DNA of 64,000 nt, from the NCBI GenBank assembly GCA_033239525.1, contig BSYO01000016.1:7079045-7143044 (forward strand), written 5' to 3'. Each line of letters starts with the position of its first letter. Position 1 is the stretch's first letter. Made by a program: the position numbers and the translations under genes. Positions 25,136 to 37,254 of the stretch are shown here, piece after piece. The notes below the pieces were generated by a model. That model was not told where the DNA came from, ran no database searches, and saw nothing but the letters and a program-made list of their open reading frames with translations. The stretch is from Nepenthes gracilis. Its lineage: Eukaryota > Streptophyta > Magnoliopsida > Caryophyllales > Nepenthaceae.

Positions 25136-25599
25136 ATATATATATATATTAATATATGAATTATTTATATTATTAAAGATATTATACTTCATATACATGT
25201 AGTTCCACTCCTATTTTATAAAAATTTATGAAATATATGTATGAAATTAAGACAAATCATGTTAAGTACTTCCCCTAGTTTCTGAGTAGGATTTGAAAGA
25301 AGAAAGAAGGCATCTATCTATTCTTCCCGCTACGTTAATAGAAATTGATGCCCTTTCTCCTCCTAGTGGCTAGGTTGACTCTTTGAGTGCTTCTTAGATG
25401 GTGGGTAGGTCTTCCCTTTCGGATGCTATGTCTATGGAGCAGACTTAGAAAATTGCATCGAATGTGGGTAAGATTATTTCTCATTTCCTGGTATCTCAAG
25501 TGGCTTCTCCAGTGGGGTTGGGGGGCATGTCTCAACCTTCCTTGTCCTTTATTATTCAGAAGGAGGGGTCTTCAGGCAGTTTGGCTCTGAAATATTTTC

Positions 25600-26900
25600 C
25601 CACATAGAAAATTGACGAAGATATTATACATATAACCTTGCCTAATGAAGTGCTTAGACAGGGGAAGGTGGTATGGGTGCCACGTTGGTTGGGTACGTCT
25701 ATGAGAAGCCATTGAATTTTCATGTCATAAACTTCATTGCAAGGAAAATATGGACAAGATTTGGGATTTGCCATGTGGTGGGGAATGATAATGGGTTCTT
25801 CTTTTTTATATTTTCCTCCCAAGAGATGTTGGATAAATGTTTGGAGAATGGTCCACGGGCGTTTGCGGGGAGAAATTTGTTTCTTAAAAGATGGAAACCT
25901 TGGATGGCATTGTCTAAGAAGGAGCATAAAATGTTCCTATTTGGATCAATTTGATTAATAAGCCTGTGGAATTCCGGACTCCTCTAAAACTTAGTTGGAT
26001 CGCAAGTGCCGTAGGAAAGCCCATTTAGCTAGACGCAACTATGGCTAGATTGGAGTGCATGAGATTCGATAGAGTTTGTGTGGAGGTCAGTGCTGCTGCT
26101 TTTCTACCTTCCAAAGTCCGACTGAATATAGGAAGATGTTCAGATTTGAGGATGGATCAAGTTGTGGAGGTAGATATTAACTATCAATGGAAACTTATTC
26201 TATATGAAAATTGCCAACAGATTGGCCATGGTTCTTCTCAATGCAAGTCTAAGAAGATATATTGCCCTATAGGTCAAAAGCTGCCAGATACCCACTTGAA
26301 AAAGGTCGGTTTGGGTCTAAAGAAATAGGTTCATAAAGTAATTGGTCAGGATAGCTCTATTTTGGGAGTAACAGTTGTTACTGCCAATGCATTTGTAGCC
26401 CTCCAAGAGGGTGATGAATCTTGCCCCACTGATGGCCTGTTTGATGTTACTCTAGACATGGTTTCTTCAATTTGTGTGAAGGAAACAGTGCCTCCCATTG
26501 TAAACCACCTAGCTGTTGAGGGTAAGGGTGCTAAGCACCCTAGTTATGCAAATATGCAATCTGCTACTGCTTCCTGTGATGTTCTTCATGATGGCAATGC
26601 AATTGACTCATTGAAAGGCACTTCAGCGGATGCACCTACTCTCCTAACAGGTGATGAAGCATGCTTCCTAAACGGCCCTTCAGTTGATACTTCTGATATG
26701 CAGGCATCAGTGAATGCAAGATAGCAGAATTCTTTGGCTGGTGGGACATCGGTTGTTAGTGCTGATAAGCGGCCTACTACATCACAGGTTTTCCCAATTC
26801 AAGGTGAGAAGGATCTTCCAATACAGCCTGCTACTGTAGACCAGGTGCTGCCAGATTACTCTACTACTGCTGCTACTACTGGGTAGCAAATTGCTTCATT
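25600..26900 (+). pseudogene. LINE copy 2 ORF1 remnant
   Basis: Frame 25673-25954 carries GATLVGYVYEKPLNFHVIN and VVGNDNGFFFFIFSSQEML, the DUF4283-like core. Frame 26041-26328 carries the CCHC knuckle as YENCQQIGHGSSQC (26201-26246), in which the first Cys is replaced by Tyr. A 120-codon linker (26362-26724) matches the linker of copy 1 (VTANAFVALQ against PTANSFATLQ). Frameshifts separate these parts. Confidence 0.75.
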
Positions 26901-27169
26901 TCCAGTGAGTGCCGCCATAGTTTTAGAGATGGAGAGCAGGAGTTGAAAGGAGTGGGTGCAAGATCCTGATGGTATGCAGGGGCGTATGACTTTGCAAGGC
27001 AATAGGTCAATCTGTTAAAGATTTCCCCACTTCAAGGGGGTTCTTCCACTCAAGTTGCGACTTCCAATCCTTCCTCAACGTTGGAAGCCTTCAAACAAAG
27101 ACAAACTGCTAAAATTAATATTGAAAAAACCAATGGGACTTAAAAGGAAAGCTTCCCTTTTTGCTCATT

Positions 27170-30100
27170 CTCATGATTAGTATTGCATGCTAGAATGCCC
27201 GTAGGATTAATGGCTGTGTCAAAGCTCATGAGGTCAAACAATTTATCTCTTCATCATGTTGCTCCATTGTTGTTTTAGTTGAAACAAAAGTTAAAAAAAA
27301 TAATGTTGAGTAGATGGTCAATAAATTGATACTTAGCTAGAATTGGGCTATGAACTATTCAGTAACATCCATTGGTTGTATTTGGGTCGGTTGGGATAGA
27401 GGAATTGTGGACCTAGATATCCCCTCCAAAGAAGATCAATTTATACACTGCGAAGTCCGTAGCAAAGTTGACAACAAGGACTTTTATATTTCTTTTATTT
27501 ATGGGTCGAATTTAGATATTGAGTTGTGTGTTCTATGGAATAGCCTCCGAATTATAAATGATCAGGTTCTTAAGGTGTTGTGGGCTACATTGGAGGCTTT
27601 TAATGCAATTAGATTGCCTTTTGAGGGCCTGGGTGGCAGTTGAAATGCTAGGAGTTCCATGGATTTGGATCAATGTCTCAATGGGTGTGATTTAAACGAC
27701 TTATATCATAATGGTGCCTTCTATACTTGAAATGATGGCAGAGATGCAGCAGTTTATATTTCTGAAAGTTGAAAAGAATTGTTGTAAATGGCACCTGGTT
27801 ATCGGAGTTTGACACATATAAAGCCTCCTTCCTGGCGAGCATATCAGATTACTCTCCTTGTGTTCTTTCCCCAGCGGGTATGGATTGGTCAAGGAATGGT
27901 ATGTTTAGATTTAACAATTTTCTCACCAATTATCTGCAATTCCTCCATATTGTTCACAAGGCTTAGCAGCGTGAGATGTAGGGTTTTCTGATGTACCAGC
28001 TTATAGCCAAGTTGAGGAATGCACGACGACTTGTAAAAATTTTGAATGCCCAAGTTTGTTATATTTCGGAAGAGGTAGTCAAATTGCAGAAGGCGCTAAA
28101 GGATTGTAAAAGGCTACTTTTCATTATCCTATTTGAGGAGGAGCTGATGAGGAGGAGAAATACCATCGTGCCTTGGATCAAGAATTTGACTTTATTCAGC
28201 AGAAGGCTAAGATCAAATGGCTCCAGGAGGGTGACCAATGCACCAAGTTCTTATTCCGTTCAGTCACGGGGAATTGTAATCGTAATAGGATCTTCTCTTT
28301 GGTTAAAAAGGATGGCACACCTACTAGCAGCCTAGATGAGATTCATTGCTCACTTTATATGAATTTTGGGGACGGGTTGTGCTAATGCTCCATTTGACAA
28401 GGAAATACTTCATCAGTTTATCCTGCGTACTATTCCTGAAAACCTTTGAGAGTCTCTTTGCTACCCCGTTAGTGATGAGGAGGTTCGACAATCTCTATTC
28501 TCCATAGGTGATTACAAAGCACCGGTCTAGATGGGTTCTCATCAAAATTCTTTAAAGAGGCATGGCATGTTATAGGGCCTACGATTATTGAGATGGTTCA
28601 AGATTTTTTCCAGCATGGGAAGCTCCTCAAACAAGTCAATGCTACTACCATCAGCTTGATTCCAAAGATGTTTAGACCTATTTTATATTACAATATTATT
28701 TACAAAATTATTTTGAACATTATAGCCAACCATATCAAACCGACACTTCCATATCTAATTGATCACTGCCAAATTGTCTTTATAACGGGGAGACAAATTG
28801 GTAACAATATTTTGCTCGCTCAAGAACTACTTCACAAGTACCATTATGGCAAAGGTGTTCCCCGATGTGTTATTAAGGTGGACTTGATGAAAGCGTATGA
28901 TTTGGTCTAATGAGATTTTTTGATTGCTACTCTGGAATTGATGGGTTTTTCTTTTGAGATGGTTACATTGATTCACCAATGCATTACCACCACAACCTTC
29001 TCTATGAACAGAAATGAAGAATCAGTTGGGTTCTTTAAAGGAGCAAAAGTCTTAGACAAGGTGATACATTATTGTCATACCTCTTTGTGCTGGCTATGGA
29101 AGTACTTAATTGAATCATTGAAATGAAGGTTCGATAGAATAACAATTTCCAATACCATTGGAAGTGCGATCGAACAAGTATAGTGATACTGGCTTTGCAA
29201 ATGATCTTCTTCTCTTTTCTAGGGCGAATACAAACTTGTAAGACTACTTTATGCTTGCCTTAAAGAATTTGAACCGCTTTTGAGACTTTTAACAAATAGA
29301 GATAAAAGTGAATTATTTTTATGTACCACAGATGAGTACACCCTACAGGACATGAAAGTTATTATGGGCTACGAATAACGGCAGCTCTCAATGCGATATT
29401 TGGATGTCTCACTCATTATCACTCGGCTCTTAGAGAAAAATTCGTAATAGATGGTTGTCCTTTGGCGGTCAGCTCTAACTCATCTCATCCATTATATCAA
29501 CAATTCATATCTATTGGGCATCAATATTCATCTTACCTAAAACAATGTTAAAGAAGATAGAGTGTTACATTTGTAGTTTCCTTTGGCATGGCTCCATTGA
29601 AGGAAAAATTGTAGTGAAGGTAGCATGGAAGAACATGTATACTGCATAGGATGAAGGTGGGTTGGGGCTCAAAAACCTCATCGCTTGTAATAAAGCACTA
29701 ATAAGTCGCCTTTTATGGAGGGTCATCATCAAAGACCTTGCTTCTGTGTGGCCTTCATGGATTCACACATATCAGATTAAAGGCAGATACATATGGACAT
29801 CAAAGTTCTTGACTCAGCAACATAGAGTTAGAAGAAGATCATGAAATAGTGCCTCGCCCTTCAGCTCAAGCTACACTTTCACATTTGTGATGGTGCTGAG
29901 ACTTCCCTATGGACTGACAATTGGCACCAATTGGGGCTATTATACAATAAATACTCAAAGAGGCTGATAACTATCATTGGATTATTTCGGGATGCTAACA
30001 CGTGTATACTTTGCAGTAATGGTATTAAAAGTCATGATCACCTATTTTAAAGATGGCCATTTTCAAATGGCATGTGGAGGATGATGTTCACCATGCGGGA

Positions 30101-30263
30101 ACTAGTTAGCCGTACAATGATTGGAACTCAAACATAATACGGGTAGCTCTCAAATGGAAGGGAAGGAACGTCAAAACATACTTCCTTTAACTCACATTAG
30201 CTGCTATAGTGTACTTCATTTGGCGAGAGCGCAATCAGTGAACATTTTAACAATTTGCACTAA
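27170..30263 (+). pseudogene. LINE copy 2 ORF2 remnant
   Basis: The endonuclease begins near 27190 with WNARRING and then VETKVK, the expected catalytic Glu region. Frame 27350-27643 covers its centre. The linker with FIQQKAKIKWLQEGDQCTKF is at 28173-28385. The RT at 28593-28910 has LIDHCQIVFITGRQIGNNIL and VIKVDLMKAYD (first catalytic Asp kept). A frameshift after GFFKGAK destroys the RQGDPL motif, and the (Y/F)ADD box reads FANDLLLFS. GGLGLKNLIACNKAL (29655-29700) and the C-terminal Cys-rich segment near 30020 follow. Dead. Confidence 0.85.
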
Positions 30264-31080
30264 TGTGACGTACTGTATTTTCAACTAAAAATTTGACAAA
30301 GTTTCGGTTATAATACGGTCGTTGACCCAAAACACAAATCTGTAAAATATCATGTACATATACATAATACATATCATCACAACACAGGATCTATAAGCCA
30401 CAACAAAACACGTGGCACTGACATCATAATTCAAATTATGACATCGGCTCAAATAAGATGCCACTAAGTGCCTATCAAACCATAAAAATTTATGAAAATA
30501 TTTACAACCATCAAATACAGTAGGAGCTACACCACATGTATATCATTAGATATACAACTATATCAATATACAAATCCCCTATAAAATATACAAAGGTATT
30601 TACATAAGGATACAAAGACCACAGAACTATGTCATCGAGCTATCCTCCAAGATCTTCATGCCTAGCTGACTTTGAACCTCCTATCCCGTCCTATCGGGTA
30701 TAGACTCGTACTCATCTAAAGATAAGAAAAATAGTAAGGGTGAGCTAAATACTCAATAAGTATAACACAATCAATGATAATAAATAATATATATAAAACA
30801 AAGTAGAAAAGTGATATATGAACATAATAAGGATGCGTAAACATAAATCATGATTAGATACACTTTCTGGAATATATTTATCTTCCCTGATTTACTTGTC
30901 TTTTTTTTTAACTTTTAAAATATGCATAATTCCTTTACTTTATGGATCAGGGCCAGTAAGCCTTACTAGTTAACGGTATAAACAAATCGAGAAAAGGAAT
31001 GTGTATGTCCCCACACATTCTAAGGCGCAAACTAACCACACAACTTTAACGTCCCATGGTGGATGGTGCTCGATATCTAG
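30264..31080 (-). repeat. Element B left LTR, outer part
   Basis: It starts TGTGACGTACTG and matches the right LTR of B from 49624 (both contain TGTAAAATATCATGTACA and CATCACAACACAGGATC). It is cut by element A at 31081. The preceding pentamer ACTAA (30259-30263) would be its target duplication, but the partner is missing because the right LTR is truncated. Minus orientation comes from the PBS at the other end of the internal region. Confidence 0.75.
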
Positions 31081-34000
31081 TGTGACGAACCGAAAATTCT
31101 ACCAAAAATTTGATAAAGTTCTATCTATAAAACGAACGTCTACTAAATACAAAACCCGTACAAAATACTGTATAGAATCCACAGCATATATGCTACATAA
31201 ACACAGGATCCCAATCACCACATCAAACACACGGATGGTACCGATGTCGCAACTACGGTGCGATGCCGGCTCAAAAAGGATTCCAGCTAGGAACCAATTA
31301 TAACCTTAAAAGATACCTGCGGAAGCTACTACATCTGTCAATGAACAATGGAAACAAATTATAGATCCATCATCATCATCAAACATGCATATATGACCAC
31401 AAGTATCAAAATAAATAATACAATATTTGTGTCTTATACAAAATAATAAAACTAAGTCCTCGAAAGCTTTCCAATCCGTATTAGCTGCCTATCCTGTGTT
31501 CACAGCCTATTCGGACTTATTGGGTATAATGTCTTGCTCATCTAGAAGGAAAGAAGTAAGGATGAACTAACAACTCAACAAGTACATCATAAATAAAAAC
31601 AATAGACAATATAATCAAAGATCAGCGAGGGAAAGTGGCATAATCATGAAAGAGATACATAGACGGAAACATGATCACATATGCTTTGGAAAACAATTTG
31701 CTTATCTTTGGGATATACTTTATGCATAATTATTCATTTTTACGGACCAATGTCAGTAAGCCTTCCTAATTAAAGGTGCGGGAGAATAAGAAAAGGACCA
31801 TGATACACCACAATGATCTAAGGTCATAAGCTCCTATTATCGACTCATAGGTAATGGCCGTCTACATATTATGCATGTAGACGGGCCGATAACACAAGAC
31901 CCCCACATGTACCCCCGGGGCAGTCCTCGTCCTTCCACAATAATATCCAAAAGCTTGCCAAGAGCATTACCCTCAAAATATGCGGCTAGGGTGATTTTTG
32001 AGTCTCTGATGTAATGCTACTCCCAGGCTAAGGGGTATTACCTTTATATTGCAATTCCATGATCCTAGTTTCATGGGTTCTTATTTACTTGATGGAAGGT
32101 CCACCACAATTCAACTCACTATATCTCTATCCGGAAGAACCATTTGATCCCAAATCACATTATGGACTTCATTTCGATTACATATCTGATTATTATTATT
32201 TCTTTAGATTTAAGTCTTTCTATAAGTCAATTTGGATGCAGAGATATCACAATACATAGGAAAGATTAGAATTTCTTATCACATTAGACAATTATCACAT
32301 TGGGGCCTCTGGAACACATTTCTTCCACTTATGGATCACAATCATATTTTTTTCGGAGCTTATAATTAAACACGTGCCATTAGTCATACCTTCATAATAA
32401 TTAATTAGGGTGGAAGCAAGCAAATTTTTCATTTATTCTATGGTGAACAGTAATAGTGTCAATTTAGAGCATTCAGACGCTGTGAACGGATCGATACTTG
32501 TGAGATCAGATGTCCGGCCGACATATATGTATAATTGGAATATGATGATTCATATTTTGGGGTCAATTTAACATATAATCGAAGGAAATGGGAAAATCTC
32601 GAATAGGCATGGGTTAGGGTTTGGCGAAGCCAAACCAGGACAAACGGAAAGCAAATCAGACAAATAACTATAAATACTTTAAGCAATACTCATGGGCTAC
32701 ATGTCCCTAATGATTTGGGTTGGTGTTGGGATAAAATACCCGAAAAAAAACAAATAAAAATCGAAAGAGGAGATAAAAAGGGTATGGAAGTACTTGCCTT
32801 GACCCGATCTACAACCTTTATAACTAGCTCTCAGACGGATTCAAACTTGACGGCCTCAATCTCCTCATTCTCTCTCTACTTCTCCGTGCTCTATCTCTCG
32901 AGGGTTTGGTTCACACGGAAAATGAAAATCGCAAATGCCCTGCTCGAGCTTTAAAATAGATTGGCGCTCAAGTGCCAATTAGGCGAGCGCGGTGTATTCA
33001 AGCGCATGTCGAGCGCGCAGTGGGCACCCTCGCCATTGGTTTTGGCGCCGCCATCCGGGCTCGAGCTAGCGGCAAGCCTGGAGCCTACTGGTTTTGGCAC
33101 CCACTTCTGGGCACGAGCGCACGAGGAGCCCAACTCTACTGGAATTGGCGCCTCTGTTTGGGCTCAAGCCTGCAGCAGGTTTGTGACGGACCGGCCGTAT
33201 TCCACCACATAAGGCCGTCGTCAAGCCTATCCTTTACATCATATATAGAATGATTACCAACTAGGTGGACATGAAAATTTTTCTTTTCTTTTATATATAC
33301 CATTCATCTCGTACACAGGATCGCTTAAGGCTGAACTCATTGAGTTGGCCATCACAGTGTTAAGTCTCACACCTGGCCGGCCAACACTCAGGTTGGTCGA
33401 CTACAAAAAACTTGACATGACATGAGATACTACTAGAAATATCAACTTAATTTATCTATATTATAATTACGGAAACATGCTAACATCCATAAATTCTTTT
33501 ACAACGGAACTGTTTTACAAATCCTTTTCAAAACATCAAAAGAAATACATCAATTCTTTCGCTGATCAGCTCCGGCCAGCTATACCGTCTAGTTACTTCA
33601 CATGACTTTACTCAATTTCATCATCCATAAGCTTTTCATCATCTCAAAAACAATAAGAATGAGCTACAAAGCCCAGCAAGGTACCCACATGCAGAAAATA
33701 TTAACATACATGTAATCGGATCAAAGTAAGGGTTCATAACATAACTTAGCATACAAAAATCACCATATCGTTTCTGCTTAAGTTCAGAATTCATTGTTCT
33801 TATTCTTATTATTTTGTCTTCAGAAAATTCATAAAAGTCGAACGAAATACTTATCATTTTTAGGGATCGGACGGGAGCGGACAACATCGAGAAAGAGTTG
33901 TATACTACCCCACAACCTAGAGCCATATCCTCTCATTATGCTCCTCGAGGCGGGAGGTAATGTCTTTTACCCGGCATACGGGGCCGTAGTCTGAAAGACT

Positions 34001-34264
34001 TATGCCACCAAAAATTTTCCCCCGTGGCCCAGGGGCAGTCCTCGAGTGTCACTCCAATATCCTTCATCCATCTTTAACAGCAAGTTTAATGTAAACTCGA
34101 TTCTTAGTTCATATCTTTTAATGGCCATCCATCATAGCTCAAAAGTCGGAAGTCGTAGAGTTCCACTTGCTATCCGGATTACATACATTTTTTCTTATTC
34201 TTATAGCTTTTGTTCTTAACTTCAACAATTGAAGTCCGTAAAGCTTTTCCTTTAACATATTAAA

Positions 34265-34480
34265 ATCGAAGGTCTTTTATCAAAATAATAGAGGTCTTAC
34301 TTATCAAGCCGGAGGTCTTTTCTCAAAAGCCAGTTTTAAAATACACTCTAGGGCCGGTTTCAATCATAATATAAGGCCGGTGGTCTTTTAACAAAAGTCA
34401 AAGGTTATTTTAACAAAAGCCAAATGTCATATATCAAAAGCCGGAGGTCTTTTTTCAAAGGTCGGAGGTCTTTTATCCTT
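34265..34480. repeat. Degenerate short tandem repeat in solo LTR C
   Basis: The core GGAGGTCTTTT, often preceded by CAAAAGCC, recurs at about 34269, 34291, 34311, 34381, 34444 and 34466 with changes. Copies are unevenly spaced (20-70 bp). It lies downstream of the putative promoter, in the R/U5 part. Confidence 0.7.
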
Positions 34481-34882
34481 AAACATGCAATTATCGAAGT
34501 TCATGCAGATCGACAAATAATCATACTTCGTCCATAAGGAAATTAGACATCATGAATAACAGGGCTTCTTTTAAACATGCGGTTAACCGAGAGTCTTCCT
34601 TAAATCAAACGATCAGAACAAATATCGTACACACCGTAACATAAGTTCATAAAAAGTGAGACATACTTGCGTTGCAATCATGAGCTTAAAAAAAGGGGGT
34701 GAGTACACTTACATTAATTCATGAACTTAAAACAATGTATACTTGCATTAAACATATGATCAACAAGAAGGTGAGTACTCTTGCCTGAATTCCTTTACTT
34801 CGCCCTGAAATTCTGGTCTTCCTTTATAAGAAAACTTTGTCGAGAGCCTCTTCCTAACCTCTTTCCTTACGCTCTCTAGTTC

Positions 34883-34893
34883 TTATTTATAGG
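34883..34893 (-). promoter_or_regulatory. TATA box of solo LTR C
   Basis: The minus strand reads CCTATAAATAA. It lies about 120 bp downstream of the W-box palindrome array and about 100 bp upstream of the donor-like CAG|GCAAGAG, the same order as in related LTRs. Confidence 0.55.
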
Positions 34894-35014
34894 CCATTGG
34901 GTCTGACGGTAGTAGGTAGGGCAGGTCAATCATTCAAGGGTGGTTGGGAGTAGGCTACCTACTCAGACATGGTAATTCTGACTCTACTTTTCGTAAGGGT
35001 TTTCTTATTTTTTT

Positions 35015-35331
35015 CGGTCAACTAGCCTTAACCGGATTTAGATTTCTCTGTCGCGTCTTCGGTCAACTAGCCTTGACCGGATTTACTTGCCCCTTCTTAC
35101 ACATTTCGGTCAACTAGCGTTGACCGGATTTTACTTACCTTTGGTATTTTCGGTTTACTTTCCTCTTTCCCTTCCTTCCGGTCAACTATCGTTGACCGGA
35201 TAAGCCTTCTTTACGTTTCCTGGTCAATAGATGTTGACCGGATTACGTCTTTCTTCACGCTTTTCGGTTAACACTTGTTGACCGGATTACTATTCTTATC
35301 ATATTTTTTAGTTAACTGGCGTTGACCAGAT
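35015..35331. promoter_or_regulatory. Seven-copy W-box palindrome array
   Basis: Seven inverted pairs of the form GGTCAA-n6-TTGACC start at 35016, 35061, 35108, 35180, 35222, 35266 and 35310. Intervals are 42-47 bp, except one 72-bp gap that contains a degenerate half site near 35151. The 6-nt spacer is constant in all seven. TTGACC is the W-box core bound by WRKY factors (established knowledge). Position just upstream of the TATA box suggests a U3 enhancer. Confidence 0.85.
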
Positions 35332-35522
35332 AGCCCTCAATTTTCCTTGACTCGATGTCGGGGACTTTCTATATTTTAGGATCTGGGCCATTACAAGGCT
35401 CGACCTTACAATTTGCTGCACTAAGGTTATTTCCCCCATTTTTCCAATTTCACTTATCCTCAAACCTAATTATATCAATTTAATTACTAGAATTACTATA
35501 TTTTAGAAACCCAAACCTTACA

Positions 35523-35538
35523 ACTCTCTCCCATTTAT
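35523..35538 (-). other. Polypurine tract of element A
   Basis: The minus strand reads AAATGGGAGAGAGT directly before the LTR start TGTAAGG. It is the plus-strand primer site and fixes the internal/LTR boundary. Confidence 0.8.
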
Positions 35539-35579
35539 AAAAATTTTGTCATCAAAATTTAACGAATCTTAAGATTTAT

Positions 35580-36960
35580 TTAAACCTACATACCTCAGAA
35601 AAGATGGGGATACTTTTCCCAGATTTCGTCCTCTCTCTCCCACGTCGCCTCCTCACGAGAATGATTCATCCATAAAACCTTCATGAAAGGGATCATCTTC
35701 GAGCATAAAATTTGATCCTTGTGATCTAAGATCTCCACTGGCTCCTCCACATATGATAAAATCTTCGTTGATAGCCAATGGACCATAATTAATCACATGT
35801 GCTGGATCGTAGATGTACTTCCTCAACATCGAAACATAGAGGATGTTGTGCACCTCGGCTAAACTCGGCGGCAATGCCAAACGATACGCCACTTCACCTA
35901 CTCATTCAAGGATCTCAAAAGGCCAAATAAATCACAGTTTTAGCTTCCCCTTGACCCCCAAATCTAGAAACGCTCCCTCGGCGACACTTTGAGGAAGACA
36001 AAATTGCCAACCACGAATCTAAGCTCAGATCTCTTCCAATCGGCATAACTCTTCTACTGACTCTAGGCGATCTCTAGCTTCTCAAAAACCACAGCGATCC
36101 TTTCTGATGTTTTCCAAATTACATTTAGACCCAGCAAACACTTATCCACTGTCTCCTCCCAATGGATGAGAGATCTGGACTTCTTACTGTAATGTACCTC
36201 GAAAGGAGCCATACCGATACTTGCCTAGAAGTTATTGCTATAGGCAAACTCGGCCAATGCTAGATAATCATCCCAATTTCCTCTCACCTCCATCACCGAA
36301 GCTTTTAGCATATCTGCCAAAATCTAGATAGTCCACTCAGACTGGCCATCGGTTTGAGGATAGTAAGTTGTACTAAATTTCAGATTAATTCCTAATTCTT
36401 GATACAAGCTCTCCCAAAATTTAGAGACGAACGGTAGATCACGATCAGACACAATAAATGCTCGCACATCGTGCAACCTAATGATCTCACTGATGTATAG
36501 CTGTTCTAGATGATCACGAGAATACGTAATTCGAATGGCTATAAAATGGGCAGACTTCGTCAGCCGATCCACAATGATCCAAATCGCATCATGGTTCTTC
36601 GGAGTCCTAGATAACTAGAAAACAAAATCCATCAAAATATCCTCCCACTTCTAGTTGGGGATGGGCAAGTTCTGTTGTAGTAACTCAAAGGTTTCCTCTT
36701 TTTAGCCTTCAGCTGCTGACAAATAAGATATCAACCCACAAAGGCAACAATCTCCCTCCGCATGTTCCTCCACCAGAACAATTTTCTCAAGTCCTAGTAT
36801 ATCTTGTTTATACTAGGGTGATTCGTATACCGAGTCCTGTGGGTCTCCTTTATGATATCTTTTTTTAAATCCTTATTATCTGGTAGTCATAGCCGCTCCC
36901 GAAATTTTAAAATCCCATCTGCATGTACATTAAAATCAACTTGGGAATTTCTACCAACAT
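35580..36960 (-). pseudogene. Element A integrase and chromodomain-like C-terminus
   Basis: The integrase core (36324-36572) has MDRLTKSAHFIAI, then IVSDRDLPFVSKFW, then YYPQTDGQSEWTI, so the D, D and E catalytic positions are present. A stop follows, with the frame continuing in pieces. The C-terminal part has AYRLALPPSLAEVHNILYVS and MLRKYIYDP (35653-35892). After a shift it ends REEATWEREDEIWEKYPHLF (35595-35670), the usual end of Tekay-type chromovirus integrases. Those act in strand transfer and chromatin targeting. Broken, hence not functional as is. Confidence 0.85.
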
Positions 36961-37254
36961 CTCCAGCAATGTCCATAAAAAATAGGTCACTTGCCTGCCT
37001 TCCTTAATCCTCTAGAGAATCTTGGGTTGCACCTGCAAGAAGGATAATATCATCCTATTGTCCTTAACATAGCACTAGATGTGACAATATTTCAGACAAT
37101 CCAGCAGGTTCATTTGCTTAATCTGCATTGTCGCCAACAAATAAGTTCTGCGACTCAGGGCATTTACTACTACATTAGCTTTTTCCGGCCGATACTAGAT
37201 CTCACAATGATAATCCTTGAGGAATTCGATCCATCGCCGCTGCCTGATATTCAG

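Larger units (their letters stand above)
25335..30263 (+). mobile_element. L1-type LINE copy 2, truncated at its 3' end by element B
   Basis: Domains run ORF1, endonuclease, RT, zf-RVT on the plus strand and match LINE copy 1 segment by segment (for example FIQQKAKIKWLQEGDQCTKF against FIQQKAKLKWLQEGDQCTKF). The coding sequence breaks at 30263 within the IVYFIWRER-type C-terminal motif, exactly where the LTR of element B begins, preceded by ACTAA. The 5' end near 25335 is approximate. Confidence 0.8.
33182..35395 (-). mobile_element. Solo LTR C with a W-box palindrome array
   Basis: It runs TGTGACGGACCGG to GGGCCATTACA (2,214 bp) and is flanked by AGGTT (33177-33181) and AGGCT (35396-35400). 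The uninterrupted right LTR of A reads GCAGGATCGACC at this place, confirming the insertion. On the minus strand it has a seven-copy inverted-repeat array (35015-35331), then CCTATAAATAAG (34883-34893), then CAG|GCAAGAG (34778-34786). A second short-repeat region lies at 34265-34480. Confidence 0.9.
31081..35522 (-). repeat. Element A 3' LTR (left), with nested solo LTR
   Basis: It runs TGTGACGAACCG to AACCTTACA. Its sequence is collinear with the right LTR (CCACATCAAACACAC..., GAGCTAACAACTCAACAAGT) except for the 2.2-kb insertion 33182-35395. A CTATTTTAAA TATA-like box (minus strand, about 32951-32960), a purine-rich leader and AAG|GCAAGT (32792-32800) follow the shared LTR layout. The GC-rich CGCTC/GAGCG region is at 32960-33180. 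Confidence 0.85.

Noticed and set aside
25335..25590. Overlapping Arg/Trp/Leu-rich frames on both strands
   Set aside because: They lie at the 5' edge of LINE copy 2 and are frame shadows of its ORF1 N-terminal region. No independent support.
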